Source: Cricetomys ansorgei (Eukaryota > Chordata > Mammalia > Rodentia > Nesomyidae). Taken from it: a stretch of DNA of 64,000 nt. The stretch lies in contig JAMJFZ010001816.1 in the NCBI GenBank assembly GCA_026225945.1, positions 7,376,001-7,440,000 of the forward strand. The letters run 5' to 3'. The notes under the pieces are model-generated. The model saw only the letters and a list, made by a program, of their open reading frames with translations. It was not told the DNA's origin and searched no databases. Position numbers and translations under genes: made by a program. Shown one piece after another: positions 23,090 to 33,884 of this stretch (position 1 is the stretch's first letter; each line of letters begins with the position of its first letter).

Positions 23090-24020
23090 GTTTTTTGTTT
23101 TGTTTTGTTTTGTTTTTTACTTAATTTTATTTATTTATTTTTAAGTAAATAAATAAATAAATTTTTCTTCTCTCATATAATACATCCCAACACAATCCCT
23201 CCACTCCTCCCAGCTCCCCACTCTTCCCTCTCCCCCAGATTACCCCATCCTCTCACTCCCACCCTTGCCTCTCCCCAAGAAAGCAGTTCTTCCCGGGGTT
23301 ACTGCTCAGACAGACATGGCACAAGATGGAACCAGGTTAGGAGCAATTTCCTACTTCAAGGTTGGACTAGGCAACCCCGTAGGGGGAGAAGGTACTCAAG
23401 GGCAGGCAAGGGGTTCAGGGACATGTACCCCTACTCCAGTCTGTATGAGTTCTGCAAGAGCACCAGGCCAGGCATCCTCAAGACATATTTGGGGGACCTA
23501 GCAGGTTCCATGTCTGCAGCTTCAGGCTCTGTGAGTCCCTAAGAGTGTTGGTCTGTTGACTCCATGGGGTTTGCTCTCCTGGTATCTTCAATTCTCTGGT
23601 CCCAGCAGTCTCTGCTCCATTTCTTCCATGGGGTTCCCCAAGCTCTGCGTTTAGTTTTTTGTTTGTTTGTTTGGCCCTGGGCTTTTTCATCTGCTCCCTT
23701 GTTTTCTCATCTGTGGAATTGAGAGTTTTGCTGGTTATAGGAGTCTGGGCTGGCATTTGTGTTCCCTTAGAGTCTGTAGTACTTCGGCCCAGGCCCCTCT
23801 GGCCTACCTACCTCTTCTGCTGCTGGCTGCCTAATGTACTCTAGTGTGGGAGATATCTGCCTAAGTTGGTTTGTGGGAATCCAGCAGGGGGAGCTGGGGA
23901 AGGGTGTGTGGGGATGGATGTGGGGAGATGGTTGTAGATTTGGGGCTTGTGGGGATGGGGTGTTCTGGTGGAAAGGTTAGGTGAGGAGTCTGCCTACCTT
24001 TTCTCCTAGTGGCTTGCTAG
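23090..24020 (-). repeat. Murine L1, antisense, with A-rich tail and G-rich segment
   Basis: A T/A-rich start (23090-23160) is the complement of an L1 tail. It is followed by 'acaatccctccactcctccc', 'caaggttggactaggcaacc', 'gtgagtccctaagagtgttg' and 'ggttccccaagctctgcgtt', all standard reversed murine L1. The GT/GGGG-rich block at 23870-23990 resembles the G-rich tract of rat L1. No intact frame remains. Confidence 0.75.
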
Positions 24021-24829
24021 TCGCAGTCGAAATTAATGATCTTTATTAATAATATCAATTCATTACGTATCTAAAGAGGACTCACTGTGGCATGTTGTAG
24101 ATTTTCCAAGAATGTGTACCCTTCTTAGGCTGCTTCAAACCAGGTGAGTTCACTCACTGCTATAGCTGGTACTGCCCTTTACGTCTAAAAGTCAAAATCA
24201 TTGGGCAGACAAAGGTTTAAAAATGAGGAAGACTGGGTATTCTTTGTTGAATGTCAAGTGAACAATGAGGACTCTCTCTAGAACTGGGTGTAGAGAGTAA
24301 CATCAAACCATAGATTGAGCCAGCCCAAGAGCTAGTCCACCTATTAACAAAGACAAAGAAACAGATTTTCTTCCTGGTCAGAGGAGTGGTGATGGAATAA
24401 TGATTACCCTTGACTAGGGAAACTAAAGAAAGGTGTGTAACACCTTGTAATGACCGAGGCTAGCACCTTAAGAAATAATAACCTTCCAATGACATCAGTC
24501 TTTGTACTTTTAGGAAGCAGAGTTCAATTATTCTCAAGCGCAACATGAACTTCCTGATGGGTCCTTAAGCCGAGGCTGGCCTCACTGTGCCTCTTCTCTG
24601 TTGGTTCCAGTGTGCTAGGTGAAGCTCTGATGTCCACTCTAAATCCTGTTGAGAGTTTTTCTATAAGAGTTAGGACAGTGCCCAACACTGTCAGAAAGCC
24701 TGACTCTACTGTAATGGAAATGCAGAATCTCCTGCCTTACCCAAGAGCTAGTAAATATGAAGGTCTAAGAGCAACACTCCCTACATTCTGGATTTAGCAA
24801 GTCCTCCAGAGTATTTATATGTATTCACA
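24021..24829. other. Unassigned sequence
   Basis: Nothing recognised between the antisense L1 and the B4 SINE. Confidence 0.5.
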
Positions 24830-25212
24830 TTGGAGAAACATTTTCCTTCTTCTTTTTTCTTTGTTGTATGTGTGGTATGTGTTGTATGTGTGGTTCTTTG
24901 CATGCATGTGTATCTGTCACACTCTCATGTGCGTACATATAGGGCCAGAGCAGGGCATTGGTTTGTCTTCTTTTAGTATTCTTTACATTGTTGCTTTGAG
25001 AAAGGGTCTCTTACTGAATTAGAAGTTCATTATGTCTGCTAGGTTGGCTGAGCAATGAGCTTTAATAATCTTCCTGTCTCTGCTCCTGCTAGTGCTGAAG
25101 TCACAGGCACATGCAGTCATGCTTGGATTTTAATGTGGGTTCTGGAGATTCACTCTCAGGTTTTCATGCTTGCACAGCAAGTGCTCCTATCTACAGAGCC
25201 ATCCCCAAGCCT
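24830..25212 (-). repeat. B4/RSINE1-type SINE, antisense, with GT-rich leader
   Basis: A TGTATGTG-rich leader is followed by 'gagaaagggtctcttactga', 'ctgctaggttggctgag' and 'gcttgcacagcaagtgctcc', then 'agagccatcc'. Confidence 0.75.
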
Positions 25213-25278
25213 GTAATTTTTGTAAGATATTGAAAACAGGGGAGGGGGCAGAAGAATATGTGATATAGTATAAGTCCA

Positions 25279-25348
25279 GGCTTATTTTAACCATTTACAT
25301 TTAATGTAATTATTGCTGCGCTTAGGTTTTAAATAATGACCTTGCTAT
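25279..25348. repeat. 70-base exact duplicate, copy 1
   Basis: Base-for-base identical to 26456-26525. The L1 context does not continue beyond it on either side, so this looks like the recipient copy. Confidence 0.9.
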
Positions 25349-25479
25349 ATTTGTAAATAGCCAGGTATCAAGGAGCTCAGTAGACCAAAAGAACAACAAA
25401 CAAAGACAATAATATCATGACATACCACAATTAAGTTCCTAACCATAAGTGATGAGGAGAAAATAGTAAAAATAGCCAG

Positions 25480-26418
25480 TACAAAACATAAAATACAAAC
25501 TAATAAATTATCAGAATGACTGAGTATTGTTTTTTGGAAACAAGATCAGTGAAAGACCATATAATGTTGTAAACATAATGGTAGAGAAAATCTGTCAACT
25601 TAGAATTCTAAACACCATGAGAACCATCTTTTCAAAATAAAAGTGAAAAATTTTCACTCATAAATCTGGTCTGGTGACACATACCCTTCATCCAACTACT
25701 GAGGAGACAAAGGCAGGTGAATCTCTGTGAGTTCAAGGCCAGTCTGGTCTACATAGTGAGTTCCAGGCAAGCCAGGCTTATGTAACAAGACACTGTCTAA
25801 AAAACAAACAACAAATACTGATTTTACTCATAAAATTGTTTGAAGACTTACTCCTCTCAAATCTTCACTATATAAAACATTACACCGTAAGTCCTCAGAT
25901 ACAAGAAACATGATACCAGATAGAAATATAGATGTTCTACAAAACAGTGAAGGACATAAGAACTTACATACATGAGTTAATATGTACCATGCTCACATTA
26001 TCTAAACCAAAGTAAATGTTAACCAAATAAAGAAAAATCACAAATATTAGGTTTATCACATATGTACAAATAAAATACACGACAATGTTAAATGAGAAAC
26101 ATAAGCAAGCTGTCCTAATGTTCTTATATTAAATGTGGCATTATATAATATTACCTCAATATTGATGATATAAATGATAAATTTAAGATGTATACTTTAC
26201 ATCATAATATAACTACCAAAATAAATTAGATTCAAATCTAGTGAACCAAAAGAAATAGGTAAAGTCAAGTACTAAAATAAAGCAGAGAGTTGTAGGCAAA
26301 AGTCAACAGAATTGACAAAGCTAAATAATAAAAACAAAACCATTCAATCCAAAAAGATATTTAAAAGAAAGAATGGAAGTAGAGGGCATGTGGGACAAAA
26401 GGAACACATGACATATAT
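25480..26418 (+). repeat. Old L1M-like segment upstream of ORF2, sense
   Basis: 'tctgtcaacttagaattcta', 'catgataccagatagaaata' and 'gtttatcacatatgtacaaa' follow an old L1 region just upstream of the ORF2 start. It is very A-rich and decayed and carries a B1 insertion at 25668-25812. Confidence 0.5.
25668..25812 (+). repeat. B1 SINE, sense
   Basis: 'tgaggagacaaaggcaggtg', 'tctgtgagttcaaggccagt', 'ctggtctacatagtgagttc' and an A/C-rich tail 'aaaaaacaaacaacaaa' give a near full-length B1. Confidence 0.9.
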
Positions 26419-26620
26419 TTTTGTCTGATCCAGTCTTACAATTGACCTTCTAATTGGCTTATTTTAACCATTTACATTTAATGTAATTATTGCTGCGCTT
26501 AGGTTTTAAATAATGACCTTGCTATCGTTTTCTATTTGCACTTTAAAATTAGACAAAATAGGTTAAAAGTTAAAGTATTAATGATTTTAGACAGGTTTAG
26601 AATTCAAATACTTAATAGGT
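26419..26620 (-). repeat. Old L1M-like ORF2-start segment, antisense
   Basis: 'ttgtctgatccagtcttaca', 'accatttacatttaatgtaa' and 'cttgctatcgttttctattt' are the reversed start of L1 ORF2. It directly abuts a sense L1 segment, giving a head-to-head junction near 26418. Confidence 0.6.
26456..26525. repeat. 70-base exact duplicate, copy 2
   Basis: Identical to 25279-25348. Antisense L1 homology extends through both edges, so this is probably the source copy. Confidence 0.9.
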
Positions 26621-27799
26621 TCTCTGCCATTTAGTTAGGAAAACTCCATATGACTTATGAGCCAGTATCTATCTATTCACTATCTATTTCATCTATGTTC
26701 AACATCTCCAGTAGATTCACTTCACTGAAAAGCTTTAATCCTCCTCTTTAATGATAAGAGAGTAAGACATTTGAGGTAATAATCTGTAAAGAACATCATT
26801 TATGTGCCAGCTCCTTTAAGACTATAAATAGCCAAAAGTGTGAAGGGGAATACATTAATGCACTGACAGATTTGTTTGAAGATCAATTTTTAAACAGGGG
26901 CAAATTTTGAAATCCCCAGAACTCACCTAGAAACGCAGGTATCTTTGTATAACAGTTCTTGAATTCTCTCTAATGGGCTTTAAAATCGTTACATACCCAG
27001 CAACTGAGCTACTTTTGCATCTGCAAGTTTTCAACATACTTATCACTAAAGATCCCCAAAACAAACAACTGCACCAAGTCCATACTCAAATTTGTATTTG
27101 ATGTCAGATTGTGTTCCGTTTCTCTCCGAACTATGCTGTACTAGATGCCTGATGAAAGTCGTGAGGGAGAATAGAATTGTTTCCTGGTAGTTTTCTTTAT
27201 TGTTTGTGCCTGTACGTTCCTGTTGATTGATGGCTGTATTACCAAATATGACTTTCACTCAGGTATTACCAAACATGACTACTCTTCCTTCTTACTCTAT
27301 CTTCCGTCCTTATTGAATTGGAGATTTTAGGAGATTTTACTTAGTCATGAAAACTTAACCTTTTTTTAAAAAATTAGAGGTGATGCATGTCACATTTTTT
27401 GTCTCTATTTCCTGATAAGGAGACTGTTTTCAGCTTGACATTTTGTGTGGGATTGTACAGACCCATGTACACATTTTCTTCCTCAAGTATAGTTGGAATG
27501 CTTGACTGGTCTAAGAACTCAAGCCAAGCACCCTATATAAGACAAAACAACACAGAACACAATTCATATATGATGATTCATCTTACTGGTTCCCATGTCT
27601 ATGGCAATCTTTATCATCAAAGTCAGAGTCAGAAACCAAATTATCAATATTCTTGGAATGCTTTTTTAAGAAAGGCACACATTACAGACAGCTGGTTCAA
27701 ACCAGAATTCTCAAATCTTAAGTGAATTGTTCAAACCAGGAGAGCTTGGAAAAGGATGGTAAGTCTCTGATGGGACTGGTCAGTACTGACCCTGATCCT
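26621..27799. other. AT-rich unique sequence
   Basis: A small tandem duplication, 'gtattaccaaa(t/c)atgact', lies at 27236-27282. Otherwise nothing recognised. Confidence 0.5.
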
Positions 27800-27960
27800 G
27801 GTCAGTATTTTAATTACAGCTGTTGAGACTCGGCGGGAGGACCGAGTTAGATCATGCCCGGATTCCTGACTGACAGACACTACGAGATGATAGGCGTGTG
27901 CATTGCTTCACAGCACGTTGAGTTTTGTGACACTTTGTTACACAGCTGTATCACATTTGT
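27800..27960 (+). repeat. MLT1-type LTR 3' end, sense
   Basis: 'ctacgagatgataggcgtgt', 'cacgttgagttttgtgacac' and 'tttgttacacagctg' match the 3' end of MLT1. Confidence 0.55.
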
Positions 27961-30495
27961 GTCTATTAGCATTAGCTACCAGACAAAGTTCCTACAGGGC
28001 AATGCCTACATTCTTTCATCTTGATTACATCAATACCTAGCTACAAATTCACAAGTAATAAACATTTAATATTTTTTTAAATAAATGTCTAATGGTTAAC
28101 ATTCTGAAAATGAAAAATAGGAAAAGACCTATTTGGGCTTTGGTGGTGCCTTCCATATTAATTTTTGAAATTTCGAATCATAACATATATTGGAAAATTT
28201 AATGAATCACATTTGGTTTTAAAAATCCTTTCATCTGCATAACCCAGAGCTCTATCAACACTATCTGCTGCAAATTAAGGTGCTAGATTCCAGGGAAGGG
28301 GGCTAAGAATTTTAACAGATATCCCTAGACATGTTTCACTTCTACGGTAATGCTCACAAAATCAATGAAACAGATTCTCACTACAATACAAAATGCTAGT
28401 GGGCCTCAACAAATTGGTGTCGGGGCTAAGGAAAAGAAAATTCAGGTCCTAAACTGAAATAGCTTAATCTTTTTAAAAGCGAGAAAATGATGATCGTATA
28501 CAAGTTCACCATGCTGAATTTTGAAGGTTTTAAGGTTTAAAGTTTAAAGTAATCACCGTATACAGCTCATTGAATGAATTAATATTTCTAGTGTACCTAA
28601 ATGGACTTTGATTAAATATGTTAGAACAATACAAAAATCTGAATCTCTAGTACTGTGATAGCAGAACTATTTTCCAAGAAATGAAAAGCATAAACAAGAC
28701 TTTTCATCAAATGGAAATACAGAGTTCTTAAACAGATAGTACCTATGTGATTTCGGGTGGGAGGACTTCTTATTTTCAAAGTCTAATTTAGCAAAGTCTA
28801 TTGTTGACAATTAGTTGAATTGTTTTACATCTGTTATTCATTTTCTTAGTTGAATTCTTGCTTAGTAGAGTTAACTAAAGGTGAATAATAAGTAATAAGT
28901 ATGACATTCTTTGAATAAATATGCTAAGTTCAGACTTAGACATTAGTCTCATAGATACAGCCAGTTCTATATTGTATCCTTGATTAATTTTAATACATAT
29001 ATTTAGAATTGCACTCTGATAATCTAATTTAGCTACTACTTCAGCTTGAACTACTTAGGAATTAACTTTGTTGATCTGTTTAGAAAGCATGGCAGCACAC
29101 TTCGGGTAACACTTTTAACCCACGGGCATGAATGCAGAACTGAGATCAGAGGTAATATTCTCCAAAGGCGGGGTGGGGGAGCTATTTTGTAAGTGAGAGA
29201 TAAAAAGTTATTACAGGCTAAGCCTTTCTCATGTCAATTTCGTAAATGTGAAAAGTATCCAATGAACCCATTAAATACATTTTGACAGACTAACAGCAGG
29301 AGGCTTGTTGACCTCTCACCTCGTATCGATTTCCCCTTCAGTCCCTCTCCTTGGCGATTTCCACTTTCCCTGCATATATTTTGCCTCGCAGTGTATTCTC
29401 CACATGCCACGTCTGTAATCACTGGCAAAGGAAACCTGCATACCCCTGAGCCTCACTGATACTTAGCAGAACCTCGAAAATAAAGTAGCCACTTTATTCC
29501 CATCTGTCAGTAAGTTCTTTAATCAGCAGATATTTCTATTTAAAAAAAAAAAAAGATTTCCTGGCCATTTCAATAGGTGAGTCAAAATGATCACTAATTA
29601 TTATTTATTCATATGCTTGTCAATTCAACTGGCACTGGTTAATGGCCCCTCCAGGCATAAAACTAAAATGGAAACCCAGAGAAAGGAAGGAAAAGGGTAA
29701 CCCTCTTTATCTAGGCATTTAAAAATATTATCTATAGGGAAAATATCACCTGATGAGAAATAAGCAAATAAGATGGCAGGCATAGGTACTGGGGAGTTGA
29801 AACTAACTGAGAAACCTATATGAACTGCTTTAACACCAATAAAGATAGAAGCTGGCTAAAGCGGTTGGAGTTTGCTCAGGTTCTGGTTTTGGAAAGTCAT
29901 CTTCTGCATCAGCAAAGAATGTCAGATATCTTAGCAGTAACTATAACTAAGAAGGACCGGATTCCTTAATCCTGCAACCAAAGATTTAGTGAAAGGTCAA
30001 GGTTTTGGAGCTTGGGATGTGTTAACATATGAGTTGTGAAACTAATTAATGTGCATCTGCTACCAGCAAAGGAAAACTAAATCTTGAAAAATGATCCTTA
30101 GTTAAGATCCAAGTCAAGGGCCTCGTGGAAGTCGTGTTAAAATCGCGCCTCCTCATTCATTTCCTTATGCTTGCTTTTGCGAGCATGTATGTCCCCAGGC
30201 TGTGGCTATCTTCTGGGTCTTTCCATGTGATGGTGGGAAAATGAGAATCCCTTCCCCCACCCCCAACATAACAGGAAAACCCTCCCACATCGTATTGATG
30301 AGCACCTTGTGTTTGGTTGAGGATGGTCAAGGAGAGGGAAGCCATTTGCGTATTTGCAACAGAAAGAAACTGACACAAATCCCACAGCACTCATCCTTAC
30401 CCAAGCCTCACTCCGGCTGCCACTCAAGTCCGCCAGCACCCTTCTTCCCTTGTTTCTCCCTTATCTCTGAACTGCTTTCATGCAGCCTACCTCAC
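27961..30495. other. Unique sequence, longest repeat-poor stretch before the candidate exon
   Basis: About 2.5 kb with no repeat I can name and no other exon supported. Consistent with intron. Confidence 0.55.
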
Positions 30496-30672
30496 CTGTG
30501 ATTTGACTTCAAGCCTTATCTGCTTCTGAATAAGGAACTCATCAGGCACCAGGATCCGCTTAACTTCCGTGTCAATGGGAGAGTGAGCGAAACGGATATC
30601 AGTGTTCCCATCCATTGGAATCACAAGCAAATAGAAAGCATTTAACTTTAATGCAGGTAAGAAGATACCAGG
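30496..30672 (-). CDS. Candidate internal coding exon, 59 codons, gene not recognised
   Basis: On the minus strand this 177-base segment is open for exactly 59 codons. It is preceded by a TTTTCTAG acceptor, whose TAG is an in-frame stop just outside the exon, and followed by CAG|GTGAGG, a good donor. Both ends are therefore phase 0. The translation starts PGIFLPALKLNAFYLLVIPM, runs through RFAHSPIDTEVKRILVPDEF and ends in IRLEVKSQ. It has a balanced composition with no low-complexity bias, unlike the chance reading frames elsewhere in the window. No repeat overlaps it; an MLT1 LTR begins about 100 bases away on the plus side. The upstream polypyrimidine tract is short. I do not recognise the protein family and assign no function. 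It could be an exon of a large minus-strand gene whose other exons lie mostly outside this window, or a fossil exon. Confidence 0.6.
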
Positions 30673-30771
30673 CTAGAAAATATCATTTAAATTCTTTATC
30701 AGTTCCTTTTTTTCATTGCTTCAACAAACAAGGACTTCAAAAGAGTCCCTTCTCTCCATAACTCCCTACTA

Positions 30772-31130
30772 TAAAAATGAAGGTTTGTGTCTCCTCCAAA
30801 TACATTTGCTGAAGCCCTGTCCCACAACAGGGTCCTGTTGAGTTATACACCCTGTAAGGTGATAATGAAGACAAAGCTGTATCATAAATGAAGCCCTAAT
30901 CCAATAGGGATGGAATCACACAAATAAAGGAAAAAGACGCCAGCTTTCCCTCTGGCCGCCATGTGAGGACACAAGGAAAAGAGACAGCCCTTACTGGAAA
31001 CCAGCTAGCTGGTACCTCGAGCAGGTGCTTCTGGCCTCCAGAACTATGAGAAGGTAAAATTCCAGTTGGTTGTGTTACTCCGTCTACTGCATTGTGCTAT
31101 GACAGCCAAAGCTGATTACTGTAACCCTGC
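30772..31130 (+). repeat. MLT1-type LTR, sense
   Basis: 'ggtttgtgtctcctccaaat', 'atgaagccctaatccaatag', 'gccgccatgtgaggacacaa' and 'tggcctccagaactatgaga' run in MLT1 order. Confidence 0.85.
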
Positions 31131-31394
31131 GCTGTCCAGTTTCCCGTGCACCTTAGTAGATGGTCATGCCTTCAGCTTCACTAAGAAAATAGAACTCCTC
31201 CCATTTTACTCATTTATTCTCCTCCTCTGTCTAACATCCCACACTTCCACCCACTCTTTCTGCTTTCCCGCCTCAGCGGAAGAGGTAATAGTGCGCCCTG
31301 TGGAAACCAATAGGCTTGAACTGAGATACTTCCTACTTTGTCTCACGCCTGATGGCACTCCTTTGCCTGAAACTCTTCACGCTGCCATTGCACT

Positions 31395-31790
31395 TTAAAT
31401 AAAACCTGAACTCCTTATAGAAGACAGATGGTGTGATGGCCCGACCTCACAATTATCTGGCTGACCTCTTCCCCACCCCTGACACACACAAGGATACAAT
31501 GTAGTTTCTGAATCACAGTGACTTCTTTGTATTTCCCAATCACAATGACGTCATGTCCACTCAACAAAGCTCATGAGTAGACTCAGCTTTTCATTCTATC
31601 TGGAATGTTTGTTTTTTTTTTCCCTTAGAGCATCTATAGTAGCTTGCTGTTTTCACTCAAGTCTTGGCTGAAATCAGCCTTCCCTGAAGAACCAATAGAA
31701 AGTCACTGCAACAAGAAAATCAATTAAAGAACTCCTCGGTTGTTCTCGTAACACTCTCTGAAATTCTCTTGCTTATCAAGACTATTCTCC
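31395..31790 (-). repeat. L2 LINE, antisense
   Basis: 'ctcacaattatctggctgac', 'ctatctggaatgtttg', 'actcaagtcttggctgaaat' and 'cagccttccctgaagaacc' follow the reversed L2 3' region. Confidence 0.7.
31546..31553. promoter_or_regulatory. Perfect CRE palindrome TGACGTCA
   Basis: An exact CREB/ATF consensus octamer within an antisense L2, 7 bases after a CCAAT-like CCAATCA. One 8-mer match is expected roughly once in 64 kb by chance, though less often given CpG depletion. Function unproven. Confidence 0.3.
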
Positions 31791-32689
31791 TTTTTCATTG
31801 TCTACCTTAACCCAATAGACGGAATGTTCAAGAGAAGAGAAATCTTGCTTTTATGTCATTCCCATGCCCCCAGTTTCATACAGCGATCTCCAGTGACTGT
31901 ATCTCTTCTATAAACCACGCTAAACCCACTGTCTCCTCTCTCTCTCTCTCACATCCTGCAATCATTTCTATAAAAATATGCTTACATACTTCCAGTTCTG
32001 ATAGAAAAGTCTCCTATCTGACCGCACATCTCCCTGTCATTCCTTTCCTTTCGGACCCAGGTTCCTTAAAGAAGACACTAAGCCGTTAGTTCCCACCTCC
32101 CCCTGGCCCATTCATCCCTCACCCCAACACACTCATTGCTCCCCGGCCTCACATCTTTTACGAAGTGACACCAGATTACCACCTAGTGGAAATTGTTCTG
32201 TCCATGGTGACACTTGTTTGATGGGTTTGATATTCCCCTTTTCCTGAAGCCATGTTCTCCTGGTGGTGATTTTGTATTAAGCCTTCCCTTTATTGACCAC
32301 TCCCCACACTGTGCACATTTCTCTCCTATACTCGTTAGGGGATGAAGTTGGAACACCTCTTCAGGCTGATAGAAAACGTACAGGTATTTCACCAGGAGTC
32401 ACAGAGATTGTGAGGAAGAACAAGAGTGCTCACTGTCCCTCCCAGAAAACACGAAAATCCAAGTTGTAAAAAAAACTTGTTCTAACCAAACAAGCTGTGT
32501 TTGTTGTATGGAACACTAAATTTGTAGCTGTGAATTAAATATCGGCACATCTTGGATTTTTTGCTTCCGTTTCTTACACTAAATGTAACCTAATGGCTTC
32601 ATCCGTAACCACGACTTCCAGTATCACCGATGCTTCCCTAGTTGCAGAGTCTGTTTCACCAACAGACTTAGATGTATCTTAGAAATTAG
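31791..32689. other. Unassigned sequence
   Basis: Pyrimidine-rich around 31925-32150. Nothing else recognised. Confidence 0.5.
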
Positions 32690-32855
32690 TTCGGAGGTCC
32701 AGAGTCAGCCTTGCATGCTCTGGGACCTCAGACAAATAACGCCACTTTGATACTCATCTACAATGGCTACTTTGGTGAGTCCTTTGATGATAAAGTTGAT
32801 ACAGGTAAGATACTTAGCACAGAGTCTAGTAATATCTAAAATACTCTATTACTTC
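32690..32855 (+). repeat. MIR SINE, sense
   Basis: 'cttgcatgctctgggacctc', 'actcatctacaatggctac' and 'aagatacttagcacagagtc' follow MIR. Confidence 0.7.
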
Positions 32856-33029
32856 TTTCGCTGAGCACATCTGTAAAGAAGGGCACAGACAGCCCAATTC
32901 AACATTTCACAGCTGAACTGCCTATCTCTCTTACAGATTGTGATCTCTATGGCGTCCCATTTATGCAGGTGTCCAGCATAGAAGCAAAGGGCATCTGACA
33001 ATCCTCTTTTTCATTTCTCCCAAATCTTG

Positions 33030-33277
33030 CTGCATTAGTCAGCCTTTCTTTGCTGTGACAAAATGCTTTACGTAAACAATGTAAAAGGAAGAAGCATTCA
33101 TTCTGGTTCGCAATTTCAGTCAGTGATCACTGGATCCATTGCTATGGACCTGTGGTGAAGCAGACCACAATGCTAGCGAGAACATATGGTAGAAGAGGCG
33201 GCTCATCATGTCTCACAGGAAGCAATGATAGCGATATATCCTTCAAAGACATACAGACATAATGCAATACAGTGACC
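33030..33277 (-). repeat. MaLR-like LTR, antisense, part 1
   Basis: 'gtcagcctttctttgctgtg', 'gacctgtggtgaagcagacc' and 'atatccttcaaagacatac' follow a common rodent MaLR-like repeat. It continues at 33609 after the solo LTR. Confidence 0.65.
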
Positions 33278-33608
33278 TGTTGCGGAAGTTCAGTTTTAGC
33301 TGTGTTTAAAATAATTGTTTTTGTGCACTGTTGGAAAAAGGGATGCATAGGCCTTGGCATTTTGTATTGTTTGCAGGTGTTGGATTTCTGTGGGGGAGGT
33401 TTAATTGCTAATGATCTGCATGTGCTATCAGTAGAACACCTGAGGAGTTCTGAAAGAATAAATACACCTGAGCTGAGACACTCAGGGTTCCACTGTCCAG
33501 GATGGTGCTGGCCAGGATGGCGGATCCCTCTGCTGAGGTCTGACAGGGTTTCCACCAATGAATGTGCCTCCCTGTCTTCTTTGCTGAACTCCACAGCAAC
33601 ATACTGCA
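33278..33608 (+). repeat. Solo LTR of the same ERVK-like family
   Basis: A 331-base copy that starts TGTTGCGGAAG and ends ATACTGCA. It is flanked by a perfect 6-base target duplication, GTGACC (33272-33277 and 33609-33614). An AATAAA signal lies at 33457-33462. It interrupts a MaLR-like repeat, whose two halves continue on each side. Confidence 0.87.
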
Positions 33609-33790
33609 GTGACCTACTTCCTCCAACCAGGCTTCAATTCCCAATAGCCAATCAGCTCTGAATTTATCCAATAATGAAGATTACACCTTCAAGACACAAT
33701 TACCTCTCAGAGTAACACCAACTTGGTACCAAACCTTCATCAAATAGTCCCATTGAGGGAATACATTGTATCTAAGTCATAGGCCCCAAA
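33609..33790 (-). repeat. MaLR-like LTR, antisense, part 2
   Basis: 'gtgacctacttcctccaacc' and 'ccaatagccaatcagctctg' continue the repeat interrupted at 33278. Confidence 0.65.
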
Positions 33791-33884
33791 TAATGTCACC
33801 TACTCCACCTCAGTCTTTAAAGGGCCCAGACACAGGTTCTGCCTCGCAGCTAATGGGACCTGCTATTTTCACTTTTGCTGTAGT

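Noticed and set aside
33142..33594. 150-codon minus-strand frame and 129-codon plus-strand frame
   Set aside because: They span the junction of a MaLR-like repeat and a solo LTR.
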